Counted from the first letter of the stretch, positions 17,110-27,579 are shown. The stretch is 64,000 bases of DNA from Paenibacillus xylanexedens (GCF_007680605.1 NZ_VEIO01000001.1:2857276-2921275), one strand, 5' to 3'. Made by a program: numbers and translations. The notes: generated by a model from the sequence alone, not told the origin.

Positions 17110-17168
17110 AAAAAGCCTTTTTCCCGTTATTCTCTTTTGAAGAGAGTTATGGAAAACAAGGCTTTTTC
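17110..17168 (+). terminator. Terminator of the small gene at 16766
   Basis: Arms AAAAAGCCTT (17110-17119) and AAGGCTTTTTC (17158-17168) with further partial pairing inside; T-rich on the plus strand and, read the other way, also usable for the convergent gene ending at 17218. Confidence 0.8.
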
Positions 17169-17217
17169 TTGTGTTTATAGTAATTAACAAAAGTTGAGCT
17201 GTGTGATGATTTGAAGA

Positions 17218-19239
17218 TTAATAGACGTTCATCAGCTTTCCATTAAGGAAACCCAAAGCCCTGATCCCCGAGGTGCTTGAGTATACCCAAACCTCAATCT
17301 TCCCTTTTGAAATTGTATCATACGTAACATTGTTTGGAGCTCCCCATGCCAGACGTACTTGTGTGGTATTCATCCCTACCGCTACTTCACCCGCGATTAT
17401 TTTCTTCCATGTAGCCGAAGACCAATTAAATTTCTTATAGGGATCGTAGGAGAAAAATTGATCGGAATTCGCTAACATCTCGGTTACCCTAGAAGGGGAA
17501 ACGCCTGCATAAGCAATGACTGTTTTGCTCTTGGCATTACGGAAAACGATAGAGTAGCTTCGACTACCATAATTCCCTTTTTCAATTTGAATATCTGTGA
17601 TAGTTACTTTACTAAAACGCTGTCCCAAATAGGTAGTATTGTTAATCCAATAAGACTTACCAATAAACCGACTCAGATTCCCAAGCTCTTGTTTCTTAAT
17701 CAAAGCAAGTGTGTCTTTCGATTCTACTACAATAACAGAATTTCTAACGAACACTTTGGCCTGTTTCAACGTAGCATCCCAATTCACCTGTATACCTGCA
17801 ACCTGTTTTAACAACTCCGCAGGAAATACAGTCTGCCCGTTGATTGTCTGTACCTTGCCTTTCATTGTAACTGCTTTGTCGTTGAACCCCGCTACGTTGC
17901 TTCCCTTTGTTAATGTGAAGAGACTGTTGCCCAGCTGAACCTTGAATTGATCGCCCTGAACATCGATTTTGGCCCCCATTGTTTTAAAGACAGATTGTAC
18001 AGGCAAATAGACATCTCCGTTTAAAAGTTCAGCCCCTGTCAAACTCTGCTGGGTATTAACTGTAAGTTGAAGATTGGAAGACTTATCACCTATCTTTACT
18101 GTTATGTTCGTCGTTCCTATTCCCGTTGCTTTTAACTTACCCTCCTTTTGCAATTGTGCAATTTGTGGTTGGTCTATTGTAACTTCCTCGGGTAAAGGGG
18201 CACGTTTCGTTTTGAACCCGTTGTTATAATTCTCCTGAACAGTAAGTGTGACTGTATCCCCGATATTAGCTTCGTTCGTAGATGCTGTAAGTGTCACTTG
18301 ACTTAGCTCTGGAGCCGATAATGACATCACTTTGCCATCTTTATATGAAACCCATGTTCCGTCCTTTAACTGTGCATATAATTCATCAAAATCAAAAGAA
18401 TATACCATACGAGACACATTACTTAACCCCGATAATTGCTCTTCTTTATATTGGGCAGATCGCTTATAACTCCAAACTGTTCCATCCTTTTTCACTGTGA
18501 GTAGTTTGTGTGTTCCTCCCCACCAAATCATCGATTGTACATCGTTCGTAACGGTAACCTGCTTTTCCTTATACAACGTAGTCACGTCAACTACAGAACC
18601 ATCATCTTTTAGCACCGCTGCATAAGAACTATTCATAGCAATCGCCTTACCGTTGGTTACATTGTCAACCTTCTGTGGTTTGTTGTAATTATCGTAGTAT
18701 ATATCTCCCGAGGAAGACAAGGCACCATAGGAAGTATATTTTCCAGAATAGTCCTGATAAAAACTCACATCAATAATCGATTCCAAAACTTTATTCTGCT
18801 CACGAAACGAATATAGGTCCCCATTCTCAAGAAGTACTAACCCATTTCCATATACCTTCTTAATTCCTTTAAATTGTTTCGTTACAGGTTTATCTGGATT
18901 ATCCTTATCCCACCTAATAACCTGATCATCTGCAGTCCATCCATATATAGAATAACTATCTAATTTTGAAATGCCAATCAGATTACGATTTTGTGTCCAT
19001 GCTCCGTTAATATTGTTTTTAGACCAGATTGTGCCGTCATCTAGCAAATAGTCATTCCGATCAAGAATTGAAGTAATGGTACGACCGGAATCAGACAAGG
19101 CGAATGAAGAGGGTAGTCCAGCCATAAGACTGAAAATCACCATTCCAATCCACAATGTTGCAATCTTTCTCTTCAATCCTTTTTTGTTTTTTTCAATCAT
19201 ATTATTACTACTACATTCTAACTTTTTTAATAGTTTCAT
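17218..19239 (-). CDS. Secreted stalk-domain (copper amine oxidase N-like) protein
   Basis: 673 residues, exported. Signal or anchor segment at about residues 28-46. Residues about 50-320 form short repeats of the kind DGTIWSK, LENGDLYSF, SSGDIYYDN, KDDGSVVDV, KKDGTVWSY and KDGTWVSY, resembling RCC1-like beta-propeller blades. Then a Big2-like immunoglobulin domain (about 325-405), a copper-amine-oxidase-N 'stalk' domain with LLNGDVYLPVQSVFKTMGAK (about 412-510), and a C-terminal 75-residue SmpA/BamE-like domain (GMNTTQVRLAWGAPNNVTYD). Such proteins are common on Paenibacillus surfaces; no enzymatic residue is evident. Start chosen at ATG 19237-19239 after a G-rich site; the next ATG (residue 14) is also possible. 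Confidence 0.7.
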   Translation of the reverse strand: MKLLKKLECSSNNMIEKNKKGLKRKIATLWIGMVIFSLMAGLPSSFALSDSGRTITSILDRNDYLLDDGTIWSKNNINGAWTQNRNLIGISKLDSYSIYGWTADDQVIRWDKDNPDKPVTKQFKGIKKVYGNGLVLLENGDLYSFREQNKVLESIIDVSFYQDYSGKYTSYGALSSSGDIYYDNYNKPQKVDNVTNGKAIAMNSSYAAVLKDDGSVVDVTTLYKEKQVTVTNDVQSMIWWGGTHKLLTVKKDGTVWSYKRSAQYKEEQLSGLSNVSRMVYSFDFDELYAQLKDGTWVSYKDGKVMSLSAPELSQVTLTASTNEANIGDTVTLTVQENYNNGFKTKRAPLPEEVTIDQPQIAQLQKEGKLKATGIGTTNITVKIGDKSSNLQLTVNTQQSLTGAELLNGDVYLPVQSVFKTMGAKIDVQGDQFKVQLGNSLFTLTKGSNVAGFNDKAVTMKGKVQTINGQTVFPAELLKQVAGIQVNWDATLKQAKVFVRNSVIVVESKDTLALIKKQELGNLSRFIGKSYWINNTTYLGQRFSKVTITDIQIEKGNYGSRSYSIVFRNAKSKTVIAYAGVSPSRVTEMLANSDQFFSYDPYKKFNWSSATWKKIIAGEVAVGMNTTQVRLAWGAPNNVTYDTISKGKIEVWVYSSTSGIRALGFLNGKLMNVY

Positions 19240-19378
19240 TCCGTAGTTTCCCCTTCTCCTTATGTATCTCAAAACAATTCATCTTTATTTCCAGCCCCTC
19301 CTAAGCCAAGTCTAATACTATTCGGAAAAAATAACCAAATATCCTTCAAGGTATCCTTCAAGCTTTATGATTCCACTC

Positions 19379-22342
19379 TTATCTCGGAGCCAGCTTATGC
19401 CGCACACTTATCTCCCCATCTTTCACGCTCATCTGTACCTCACCCATCTGGTCCGTCCGATAAATCTGGGAACCTACTGCTTCCAAACGTTTCATTACGT
19501 CTGGGTTGGGATGACCATAAGTATTGTTTACACCAGCAGAGATCAGTGCAGCTTTGGCATTCCAGTACTGAAGCCATGCTTCTGAGGATGATGTTTTGCT
19601 ACCGTGGTGGGCGACCTTGAGTACATCTATAGATCGATGTGATTGTAATCGCGGTACGCTAACCACCGTTGAAGAACTATGATCTCTGCCATTGTCCGCT
19701 AGACTCCCCATCCATTCAGGCACAACTATATTCGTCTCGCTGTCCGGAACAGTTCTCCCCGATTGTTGAACTCCCTGCTGAAAAGAGGTTGCCAGCGAAC
19801 CATCCTGAATGTCATACAATACATTCTGTTCCGTTGCCGCCTCCATATCTCCGGTAAATAACATTGACGAGCCTGCCATCTCTAGCAAAAAAACAACCGA
19901 CCCACCGTTCTGATTCTCAAGAACAGGCACTTCTCCTGTTGGATTAGGTCCACTCCGCTCTGGTGAGATAAAATATAAAGCCGTTTCTGAATCGGGCTTA
20001 TAGGTCATGCCCTGATGAACAGCGAATAGCGGAATATGGCGTTGCACCGCTGTTTCCAGCAACTGATCAAATTTCTCCTTTCCACTCGTCGTTCCATTAA
20101 AGATGAAGCGTTTCACTGGAATTTGCTCCAGTACAGCCTGAAGGCCACCGGCATGATCCTGATCCGCATGAGTCACAATGACCGCATCAAGCTGGTGAAT
20201 ACCTCTCTTTTTCAATAAAGGAACAACAACTTTAGCTCCCACCTCATACGGGTCACGCCTCGTTTTCCAAGAGTGTTCGTTGCTACCAAAGTTAACCGTA
20301 CCTCCGCCATCTACAAGGATATGTCTGCCTCCTGGTGTTGTAATCAATGTACTGTCGCCTTGACCAATGTCCAAAAATTGCACTACACCTGTTCCCGCTG
20401 GGCGCGGCGTCTGATATGCCCACCATAAACCTGCCGCAAAACTGACTGCAAGCACACCACATAACCATCGCTTTGTTCGGCTCATGCGTACTTCGCTATA
20501 GAAGGCCGCACCTCTGGATGTAAATGCGCTTGCATACTCAGGCCAGGCGATACTGGCGCCGAGAGTAGAGAGTGATCCTTGAGTTGAAGCTACTTTTTGA
20601 GCATGCCAGGCATGAGCGGCTGGAAGTTGCAAACGATCGTTCGCTTGCGCTGTGTTAAGTGATTGCGTGTCTACAGACCGTGAAGAATGGAAGCCCAGTG
20701 CCAGTGTAGCGCCTTTTTGTGCAGCACCTCTTGCTGATAGATCAAGCGGCGTTGTATCCTCTTCCGCAACATGAATATGTTTTGGCATGTCACCGCCGCT
20801 GCGCTGATGAAGCAAATATAGCAACACATACAGAATGACATAATAGGCTGCGATCCATAATAGAGATGGTGTTGGCCAGATCATTACAAAACCTGGCAAA
20901 CTGTTCATCCATTCCACACTAAGAAAGGTGAGATTGTTCAGTTGAATCGCCATCCATGCCAGTAATTTCGCAAGCGGAAGCCACACGAATGATAAAATCA
21001 TCGCAACCGTACCTAAGGGAAGCACTACAGCACTAATCAAAGACACCAGCAAAAAATTGGCTGCAAAAGAAAGCAACGAGAACTGATTGAAGTACAGAAT
21101 CGTCACTGGAAAAGAAATCAGCTGCGCTGTCACCGTAACTGAAGCCGTGGCTGCCAAAGATTTGGGCCACTTGTCAAACAAGCTGTTGATAAGCGGCATG
21201 TAAATCATCAGTCCCGCCGTCACCAGAAATGAGAGTTGAAAGCTGACATTTAATAAAAAATAGGGATTCCACCAAAGCATCAGCAAAGCCGCTGTACTGA
21301 TGATCTGAATTCCATCTCTGGCAAGTCCGCGCTTCGCCATATACAGACCAATCATAGACATCATACCTGCCCGAATGACCGATGGAGAACCGCCCGAGAG
21401 CAGTACATATGCTGGAACGAGAACCAACACAATCGTTAGAGCCGTCTCTCTTGTTAATCTCAGCCATGATAAAAGCATGAGCAATGAAGCCACATACACT
21501 GCAACATGTGTACCTGAGATGGCGAGGATATGGGTTAATCCGAGCTGTGAGAATTGACTGTACGTACCTGGATCAATATCCTTCGCCATTCCGATGATCA
21601 GACCTTTCATGTAACCGGCATGCGGCTCGGGAAATAACCGATTTACCGCCGAACCGAGCAGTAGTCTTGCCGAATCTGTCCACCGTAGGATGTTTATTTT
21701 CCCCAGCCCTTCAGGGGACGAAGCATGAACCGAACTGGCCCCCTTCACTTTGACCATCCAATGGATATACTGCGTCCTTAGATAGCTACGATAGTCAAAT
21801 CCCCCAAAATTTCTGGCTTCACCAGGAAGAACTACCGAGCCTGACAGTTTCAGCTTATCTCCTTGCTTCCAAGATGCTGCTGTATGCTGTTCCTGCTCTT
21901 CCATTAATCGGACTTGTACAATGACTCGTTCATTGATTTTCCCTTGATTCCCGACTTCCTTATCTATCCCCTCGTACAGCCTAAGAGAAGAAATTTGCAT
22001 CTCAAAACCTGCCCGATCCCCATCGACCTGCACATCCGATACAAGTTCCCCTTCAACCTGGACATCTAACCCATCAATGACGTCAGTAGATCGATGTAAG
22101 TATGCTGGCAATGTACTGTAATTACGAGAATCATTCCATTCCCATTGTATTAAACCACCAGCAAAAGCAATAACTAAAAGAAGAATCGACCAGCCGCGAA
22201 TATTCATGAAACGAATTAAGAGCGGAAGAGATGCCATCGCACCGACTACTCCCCAAAATAAAGTCCATCCCGTCAATAAACATGCCATGCCACTACCGCA
22301 CAACCAAAAGATTGTAAAGCGAAGCAATGGTCTGCCTTTCAT
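19379..22342 (-). CDS. comEC: DNA uptake channel protein ComEC/Rec2
   Basis: 987-residue integral membrane protein that passes single-stranded DNA into the cell in natural transformation. N-terminal membrane helices and a DUF4131-type outer domain (about residues 40-240), the multi-helix Competence domain (about 250-510; GLTHILAISGTHVAVY is the signature), and a C-terminal metallo-beta-lactamase domain (FLDIGQGDSTLI, THADQDHAGGL metal motif, VAHHGSKTSS). A linker of about 150 residues precedes the nuclease-like domain. The ATG at 22340-22342 follows a GGGGAGAGGG site; longer frames cross the terminator at 22387-22426 and are rejected. Confidence 0.95.
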   Translation of the reverse strand: MKGRPLLRFTIFWLCGSGMACLLTGWTLFWGVVGAMASLPLLIRFMNIRGWSILLLVIAFAGGLIQWEWNDSRNYSTLPAYLHRSTDVIDGLDVQVEGELVSDVQVDGDRAGFEMQISSLRLYEGIDKEVGNQGKINERVIVQVRLMEEQEQHTAASWKQGDKLKLSGSVVLPGEARNFGGFDYRSYLRTQYIHWMVKVKGASSVHASSPEGLGKINILRWTDSARLLLGSAVNRLFPEPHAGYMKGLIIGMAKDIDPGTYSQFSQLGLTHILAISGTHVAVYVASLLMLLSWLRLTRETALTIVLVLVPAYVLLSGGSPSVIRAGMMSMIGLYMAKRGLARDGIQIISTAALLMLWWNPYFLLNVSFQLSFLVTAGLMIYMPLINSLFDKWPKSLAATASVTVTAQLISFPVTILYFNQFSLLSFAANFLLVSLISAVVLPLGTVAMILSFVWLPLAKLLAWMAIQLNNLTFLSVEWMNSLPGFVMIWPTPSLLWIAAYYVILYVLLYLLHQRSGGDMPKHIHVAEEDTTPLDLSARGAAQKGATLALGFHSSRSVDTQSLNTAQANDRLQLPAAHAWHAQKVASTQGSLSTLGASIAWPEYASAFTSRGAAFYSEVRMSRTKRWLCGVLAVSFAAGLWWAYQTPRPAGTGVVQFLDIGQGDSTLITTPGGRHILVDGGGTVNFGSNEHSWKTRRDPYEVGAKVVVPLLKKRGIHQLDAVIVTHADQDHAGGLQAVLEQIPVKRFIFNGTTSGKEKFDQLLETAVQRHIPLFAVHQGMTYKPDSETALYFISPERSGPNPTGEVPVLENQNGGSVVFLLEMAGSSMLFTGDMEAATEQNVLYDIQDGSLATSFQQGVQQSGRTVPDSETNIVVPEWMGSLADNGRDHSSSTVVSVPRLQSHRSIDVLKVAHHGSKTSSSEAWLQYWNAKAALISAGVNNTYGHPNPDVMKRLEAVGSQIYRTDQMGEVQMSVKDGEISVRHKLAPR

Positions 22343-22386
22343 TCCGTCCCTCTCCCCTCTGCTCATCTCCAAGGCAATAAATACAC

Positions 22387-22426
22387 AAAAAAAACCCCCG
22401 AAGCCCATTCAGGCTTGCCGGAGGTT
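22387..22426 (-). terminator. Strong terminator between comEB and comEC
   Basis: AACCTCCGGCAAGCC pairs with GGGCTTCGGGGGTT on the minus strand and is followed by eight T (22387-22394). It lies 156 bases after comEB and 44 bases before the comEC start. Confidence 0.9.
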
Positions 22427-22581
22427 CTTCCCCATACGTATGAAACTAAATAATATTGAAAATGAAAGATATCCCAAGTGTACTATGTTCTGACCTGATC
22501 TGAATCATTTAACCTTTTCTATATAAGTTGAATTAAAGATTTCATACAGTCCACTGTAAATCAATAGTTCCATTTATATAG

Positions 22582-23103
22582 TTAATTGCTTACGGTCATC
22601 ATCGTCTCCCGTGGAGGCTGGTAATTGTCCAGTTTGCGGAACGAAATGCCTTTCTGTTGCATCATATTTGTTACTTTACTCGTATCTTTGGGATATGAGC
22701 GATGAAATACAATCTCCGTAACGCCACTGTTCGCCAGCATGTTGGCACATGTCCAGCAAGGCTCATCGGTTACATATACAGAGGAACCTTCGCGGTCAAT
22801 TCGATCTGTAAATAAAAGCAAATTCTGCTCCGCATGGATGGTACGAATACAGCGTTGCTTTTTAACCATTTCTTCCTGGCCGTCCGTGACTACCAGTTCG
22901 TATTCTTCCGATATCATGCAGCCTGCCTCGGAGCAATCCGCCACTCCCATCGGTGCCCCGTTATAGGCAGTACCCAGTAACTTTTTCCCTTGAACCAGCA
23001 CAGCTCCTACATGCCGGCGCGGACAACGGGAACGTGTCGATACCATATAAGCAATGTCCATAAAATACGTATCCCAGTCCTTGCGAAGCTCTGTTGCACT
23101 CAT
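22582..23103 (-). CDS. comEB: Deoxycytidylate deaminase-family protein ComEB
   Basis: 173-residue cytidine/deoxycytidylate deaminase fold. The zinc site is complete: HAE in IRTIHAEQNLL and PCxxC in DEPCWTCANML, so dCMP deaminase activity (dCMP to dUMP) is expected. In competence operons comEB sits between comEA and comEC, but in Bacillus it is dispensable for transformation. The ATG follows GAGGAG. It is 54 bases after comEA and ends before a strong terminator. Confidence 0.95.
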   Translation of the reverse strand: MSATELRKDWDTYFMDIAYMVSTRSRCPRRHVGAVLVQGKKLLGTAYNGAPMGVADCSEAGCMISEEYELVVTDGQEEMVKKQRCIRTIHAEQNLLLFTDRIDREGSSVYVTDEPCWTCANMLANSGVTEIVFHRSYPKDTSKVTNMMQQKGISFRKLDNYQPPRETMMTVSN

Positions 23104-23157
23104 GCCGTTTTCTCCTCTCGCCTTGAACCTATTACTATTATATATTATGCTGAACTT

Positions 23158-23766
23158 TTAACGAATCTGTACATAGGGAGCCATCTTCTCCAGCATCTTC
23201 ATGCCTATGCCCTTCACCTTGGTAAGATCACTAACTTTGGCAAAAGGCCCATGCGCATTGCGATAATCCACAATGGCCTGAGCTTTCTTCTGTCCAATCC
23301 CCGGAAGCTCCGTGAGTTTGGTGACAGGTGCCGTATTCACATCGATCTTGCCGTGATCTGCTGTCTCAATGGTTGTTTCGTCAGCCGGTTTAGATGTTGC
23401 TTCAGCTTCAGGTACAGATGAACGGCTTTCATTCACTTGGGCCTGTGGTTGAGCCGGTAAATTACCTTGATTGCTTGACACAATAGGAGCAACACTAGGC
23501 TCCCGAACCTTCGACTCCTGTGCTGGAGCTACGTTGTCTGCTTGCCGCTCGCTCACATCAACTTTAGGCGCAACATTAGCTACATTCTCGGGAACCAAAT
23601 CAGCCGACTGTATAGCAGAAGAATTCTGCTCACTTGTCGGCTGATTGGAGCCGAGCTGCATCGGTTCCCAGCCGCTAGGTGGCTGTTCACTTTTGCCCGA
23701 CCATAATATCAGTATACATCCAACCACTGCCGCAGCAATGGACATTGCTTTGTTCCATCTCATCAT
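23158..23766 (-). CDS. comEA: Competence DNA-binding protein ComEA
   Basis: 202-residue membrane-anchored DNA receptor. One N-terminal membrane segment (about residues 8-22), a long Gln/Ser/Pro/Val-rich linker (about 25-135), and a C-terminal double helix-hairpin-helix DNA-binding domain: IDVNTAPVTKLTELPGIGQKK then VSDLTKVKGIGMKML. The SLBB-like domain that precedes the HhH domain in Bacillus subtilis ComEA is not apparent; the linker takes its place. The ATG at 23764-23766 is preferred over an upstream GTG because it lies seven bases after AGGGAG. Divergent from comER. Confidence 0.92.
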   Translation of the reverse strand: MMRWNKAMSIAAAVVGCILILWSGKSEQPPSGWEPMQLGSNQPTSEQNSSAIQSADLVPENVANVAPKVDVSERQADNVAPAQESKVREPSVAPIVSSNQGNLPAQPQAQVNESRSSVPEAEATSKPADETTIETADHGKIDVNTAPVTKLTELPGIGQKKAQAIVDYRNAHGPFAKVSDLTKVKGIGMKMLEKMAPYVQIR

Positions 23767-23948
23767 CCGCACACTCCCTCATATTCAAAATAGAAATCAT
23801 TTCGAACACGGGCGGTGCTTCCGAACCGTTTTATGCTTTCGCTTATTTAAGTTACCTATTTTCATGTCATATGGACCAGTGTCTCATGCATACAATAGAG
23901 GGAAGAAACTGCGCCATTACCGTAAAGCATGAAAGGAGGCCTGAACCA

Positions 23949-24794
23949 ATGAAGGTTGGATTTATCGGAACCGGCAGCATGGGCAGTCTGTTGATCTATG
24001 CCCTGATCCAATCCGGTGCACTCGAACCCCGTCAGATTGCTGCAAGCAATCGAACTCCATCCAAAGTACGTCAGCTTTCCCTCCGTTACCCAGGGCTACA
24101 TGAATCACAAAGTAATCGGGAAACAGTCATTCGCAGCAACATCATCTTCCTGTGCGTGAAACCGCTGGAATTCAGACATGTCATTGATGATATCCTGCCT
24201 GTTGTGAATTCCAATCACATAATTGTCTCGATCACCAGCCCCGTGCAGCTACGCCATCTGGAATCTTCACTTCCTTGCAAAGTCTCCAAGGTTATCCCCA
24301 GTGTTACACACCAGGTCGGCAGCGGAGCAAGCCTATTCATCCATGGTGAACGTATGACTGCCGAAGATCGCTCACTGCTCGAAGGCCTTATGAGTCATAT
24401 CGGCAAACCTTATCAAGTGGATGAAGCCTGCACTCGAATCACATCTGACTTCTCCAGCTGCGGCCCTGCATTCATATCCTTCTTTTTGGAGCAATGGATT
24501 GAAAGTGCTGTTCGCTTGACAGGTATCAAACGCGCCGACGCCTGCGCCCTTGCCGGTGAGATGCTTCTAGGTACAGGCAAACTGCTCACCGAGGGAGGTT
24601 ATACTCCACAAGAACTTCAGGCCCGTGTCGCTGTACCTGGCGGAATAACCGCTCAGGCGCTTGCACTGCTGAGAAACAACCTGGATGGTGTTTTTGATAG
24701 TCTGATCCATACGACACATGAAAAATACGATGAAGATTTAGTCAGACTGGATGAGGTATTTCGTGCCAGCGAGATTAACCGGCAACAATATTAA
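23949..24794 (+). CDS. comER: ComER, pyrroline-5-carboxylate reductase-like protein
   Basis: 281 residues of the ProC family. The Rossmann nucleotide motif [12 protein letters not shown] is at residues 4-15; the C-terminal helical domain contains [18 protein letters not shown] and [12 protein letters not shown], matching proline-biosynthetic reductases (DGSGPAY and PGG-T motifs). It is called ComER because it faces comEA divergently, as in Bacillus; its competence role is uncertain, and in Bacillus cereus-group species it affects sporulation. The ATG follows AAAGGAGG. Its last 20 bases overlap the end of convergent leuS. Confidence 0.88.
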   Translation: MKVGFIGTGSMGSLLIYALIQSGALEPRQIAASNRTPSKVRQLSLRYPGLHESQSNRETVIRSNIIFLCVKPLEFRHVIDDILPVVNSNHIIVSITSPVQLRHLESSLPCKVSKVIPSVTHQVGSGASLFIHGERMTAEDRSLLEGLMSHIGKPYQVDEACTRITSDFSSCGPAFISFFLEQWIESAVRLTGIKRADACALAGEMLLGTGKLLTEGGYTPQELQARVAVPGGITAQALALLRNNLDGVFDSLIHTTHEKYDEDLVRLDEVFRASEINRQQY

Positions 24795-27219
24795 CCAGTT
24801 TGCCTGGAACGGCAATGACTTTGCGAATAGTCTTGCCTTCCAGCGCCTGTTTCACAGGTGCAAGTTCCATTGTGTAGTCCTGCATTCCCTGTGCATCCAG
24901 ATCCTTCGCGATGGTCGCACGAGTTACAATTTTACCGTTCACTTGAACTACGATTTCCACTTCTGCATCCACAGTCATGGACTCATCGTATTGAGGCCAA
25001 GCCACGTAAGAAATTCCACCCTCATGTCCAAGACGACTCCACAGTTCCTCTGCCATATGCGGTGCCAGAGGTGACAACAATTGAACAAAGTTCTCCATCG
25101 CTTCACGAGGCAGCGTCTCTGCTTTGTACGCATCGTTGATGAAGATCATCAATTGGCTGATCGCCGTGTTGAAGCGCAGATGCTCCAGGTCTTCAGTGAC
25201 TTTTTTGATCGTTTTGTGTGCTGTCCGTTTGAACTCGTCGGTTCCGCCGTCAGCCTTAATTTTCTCATTGATCGCACCAGTATCTTCGTTAATGAACAGG
25301 CGCCATACGCGTGACAGGAAACGATACATTCCCTCTACCCCGTTTGCGTTCCAAGGTTTAGTCGCTTCCAGAGGGCCCATAAACATTTCATAGAGACGCA
25401 GTGTATCTGCACCGAATTCGTTCACAATTTCATCCGGATTGATGACGTTACCGCGAGATTTACTCATTTTTTCATTGTTAGTACCCAGGATCATACCTTG
25501 GTTAACCAGCTTATGGAACGGCTCTTTCGTGTGTACGACACCCAGATCATACAGCACTTTGTGCCAGAAACGAGCATACAACAAGTGCAGTACTGCATGT
25601 TCTGCTCCACCAATGTACAGGTCAACTGGCAACCATTGCTGTTGTTTCTCCTGTGAGATCAGTTCTTTGTCGTTGTGCGGATCGATAAACCGCAGGTAAT
25701 ACCAACAGCTTCCCGCCCATTGTGGCATCGTGTTGGTTTCGCGGCGAGCTTTCATGCCCGTTTCCGGATCAACCGTATTTACCCAATCCGTCACGTTTGC
25801 CAGTGGGGATTCCCCTGTACCTGAAGGTTTAATCTGGTCAATGTCAGGCAGCAACAGTGGCAATTGATCTTCTGGTACAGTCTTCATCGTCCCGTCTTCC
25901 AGATGCAGAATCGGAATCGGCTCTCCCCAATAACGTTGACGGCTGAACAGCCAGTCGCGCAGACGGTACGTTGTTTTTCCTTGTCCTTTGCCGTTCTCTT
26001 CGAGCCAAGCGATCATTTTCGCCGCAGCTTCTTCATTATTCAGTCCGTTCAGGAAATCGGAGTTCACATGCGCGCCGTCACCTGTATACGCCTCTTTTGT
26101 AACATCTCCGCCTTCGATAACTTCGATAATATTCAGATCAAACTGCTTCGCGAATTCCCAGTCACGTGCATCGTGTCCTGGAACAGCCATAACAGCTCCT
26201 GTACCATAGCCAGCAAGTACATAGTCAGCAATCCAGATCGGCAGATTCGCTCCGTTAACCGGATTGATCGCGTATGCACCTGTGAATACACCTGTTTTGT
26301 CTTTCGCCAAGTCCGTACGTTCCAGATCACTCTTACGCGCAGCCTGCTCCTGATAAGCTTTCACTGCCTCGCGCTGTTCTTCGGATGTAATTGCGTCAAC
26401 CAATTCATGCTCTGGAGCCAGAACGGCAAAACTTGCACCGAACAATGTATCTGCACGGGTTGTGAATACTTTGATCACTTCTTCACGGCCTTCGATGGCA
26501 AAAACCACTTCAGCGCCGGTCGATTTGCCGATCCAGTTGCGTTGCATATCCTTGATGCTTTCCGACCAGTCCAGCTCTTCCAGATCTTCCAGCAAACGCT
26601 CCGCGTATTCCGTAATTTTCAGTACCCATTGACGCATCGGTTTACGTACAACCGGGTGTCCGCCACGTTCACTTTTACCGTCAATAACCTCTTCGTTCGC
26701 CAGAACCGTGCCCAATGCTTCACACCAGTTAACCGGCACTTCATCGACATAGGCCAGGCCTTTATTGTACAGCTGAATAAAGATCCACTGTGTCCATTTG
26801 TAATACTCAGGGTCTGTCGTGCTGATCTCACGATCCCAGTCATATGAGAATCCGAGAGATTTGATCTGACGACGGAAATTGTCAATGTTGCGGAAAGTGA
26901 TATGACGCGGGTGTTCCCCCGTATCCAGTGCGTGCTGCTCTGCTGGCAGACCGAAAGCGTCCCAGCCCATTGGGTGCAGCACATTATATCCTCGCATCCG
27001 TTTGTAACGGGATACGATATCCGTAGCAGTATATCCTTCCGGGTGACCTACGTGCAGTCCTGAACCGGACGGATAAGGGAACATATCCAGTGCATAAAAC
27101 TTCGGCTTGGACGGGTCCTCACCTGTTTTAAACGTTTTGTTGTCATCCCAATATTGTTGCCAGCTTTTCTCCATCACTTGCGGCTGATAGCCGTGCTTCG
27201 GCTGATGATTCTCACTCAT
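24775..27219 (-). CDS. leuS: Leucyl-tRNA synthetase
   Basis: 814-residue class I synthetase that charges tRNA-Leu. HIGH motif in [17 protein letters not shown] (about residues 48-64), the CP1 editing domain (about 220-420; includes [10 protein letters not shown]), the zinc-knuckle region reduced, KMSKS in [11 protein letters not shown] (about residues 577-587), anticodon-binding domain and a short C-terminal domain ending [12 protein letters not shown]. The ATG follows GGAGGAGG. Transcription is controlled by the T-box leader upstream. The 3' end overlaps convergent comER by 20 bases with no terminator seen. Confidence 0.98.
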   Translation of the reverse strand: MSENHQPKHGYQPQVMEKSWQQYWDDNKTFKTGEDPSKPKFYALDMFPYPSGSGLHVGHPEGYTATDIVSRYKRMRGYNVLHPMGWDAFGLPAEQHALDTGEHPRHITFRNIDNFRRQIKSLGFSYDWDREISTTDPEYYKWTQWIFIQLYNKGLAYVDEVPVNWCEALGTVLANEEVIDGKSERGGHPVVRKPMRQWVLKITEYAERLLEDLEELDWSESIKDMQRNWIGKSTGAEVVFAIEGREEVIKVFTTRADTLFGASFAVLAPEHELVDAITSEEQREAVKAYQEQAARKSDLERTDLAKDKTGVFTGAYAINPVNGANLPIWIADYVLAGYGTGAVMAVPGHDARDWEFAKQFDLNIIEVIEGGDVTKEAYTGDGAHVNSDFLNGLNNEEAAAKMIAWLEENGKGQGKTTYRLRDWLFSRQRYWGEPIPILHLEDGTMKTVPEDQLPLLLPDIDQIKPSGTGESPLANVTDWVNTVDPETGMKARRETNTMPQWAGSCWYYLRFIDPHNDKELISQEKQQQWLPVDLYIGGAEHAVLHLLYARFWHKVLYDLGVVHTKEPFHKLVNQGMILGTNNEKMSKSRGNVINPDEIVNEFGADTLRLYEMFMGPLEATKPWNANGVEGMYRFLSRVWRLFINEDTGAINEKIKADGGTDEFKRTAHKTIKKVTEDLEHLRFNTAISQLMIFINDAYKAETLPREAMENFVQLLSPLAPHMAEELWSRLGHEGGISYVAWPQYDESMTVDAEVEIVVQVNGKIVTRATIAKDLDAQGMQDYTMELAPVKQALEGKTIRKVIAVPGKLVNIVAG

Positions 27220-27257
27220 CTATAATTCCTCCTCCAGGTTATACGCGCTTTATAACA

Positions 27258-27543
27258 ACAAAAAAACCTCAGCATCCCGTAGCGTTTGCAGCGCTAGGGA
27301 CGAGAGGTTGAATTCCCGTGGTACCACCCTAGTTAGCGGACGAACGTGCTTCGTCATCCACTCCCTTTAGACCTGTAACGGCGGTTAACCGATGCGGATT
27401 TCCAGTTATGCACACAAGGCATAGAACTTTGTAATCACCGCATTTCTCCAAGGCGAGTTCGCAAAATACTGTCAATCGGCTTGCACCAACCGCCGACTCT
27501 CTGTCATGTACAGCATCTACTACTGATCCTTATCATCGAAATA
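27258..27543 (-). ncRNA. T-box riboswitch of leuS (leucine)
   Basis: tRNA-sensing leader on the minus strand. The conserved T-box sequence AGGGTGGTACCACGGG lies at about 27314-27329, followed by the terminator hairpin (AACCTC... CTGAGGTT, seven T) at 27260-27308. The Stem I distal region GAGAGTCGGCGGTTGGTG lies near 27480-27500. In the specifier region, GAA-CTC-GCC places a CTC leucine codon at 27455-27457. Uncharged tRNA-Leu should favour the antiterminator and switch leuS on. The whole stretch 27220-27664 between genes is this leader and its promoter. Confidence 0.93.
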
Positions 27544-27550
27544 TGTATAC

Positions 27551-27579
27551 AATATAGGAAGCATTATATAAAAATGCAA
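27551..27579 (-). promoter_or_regulatory. Predicted sigma-A promoter of the leuS T-box transcript
   Basis: TTGCAT (27574-27579) - 17 bases - TATATT (27551-27556) on the minus strand, just upstream of the T-box Stem I. Confidence 0.65.

Noticed and set aside
25864..26847. Open frame of 327 codons on the plus strand inside leuS
   Set aside because: It lies wholly opposite leuS, has no family motif and no ribosome binding site; codon mirroring explains it.
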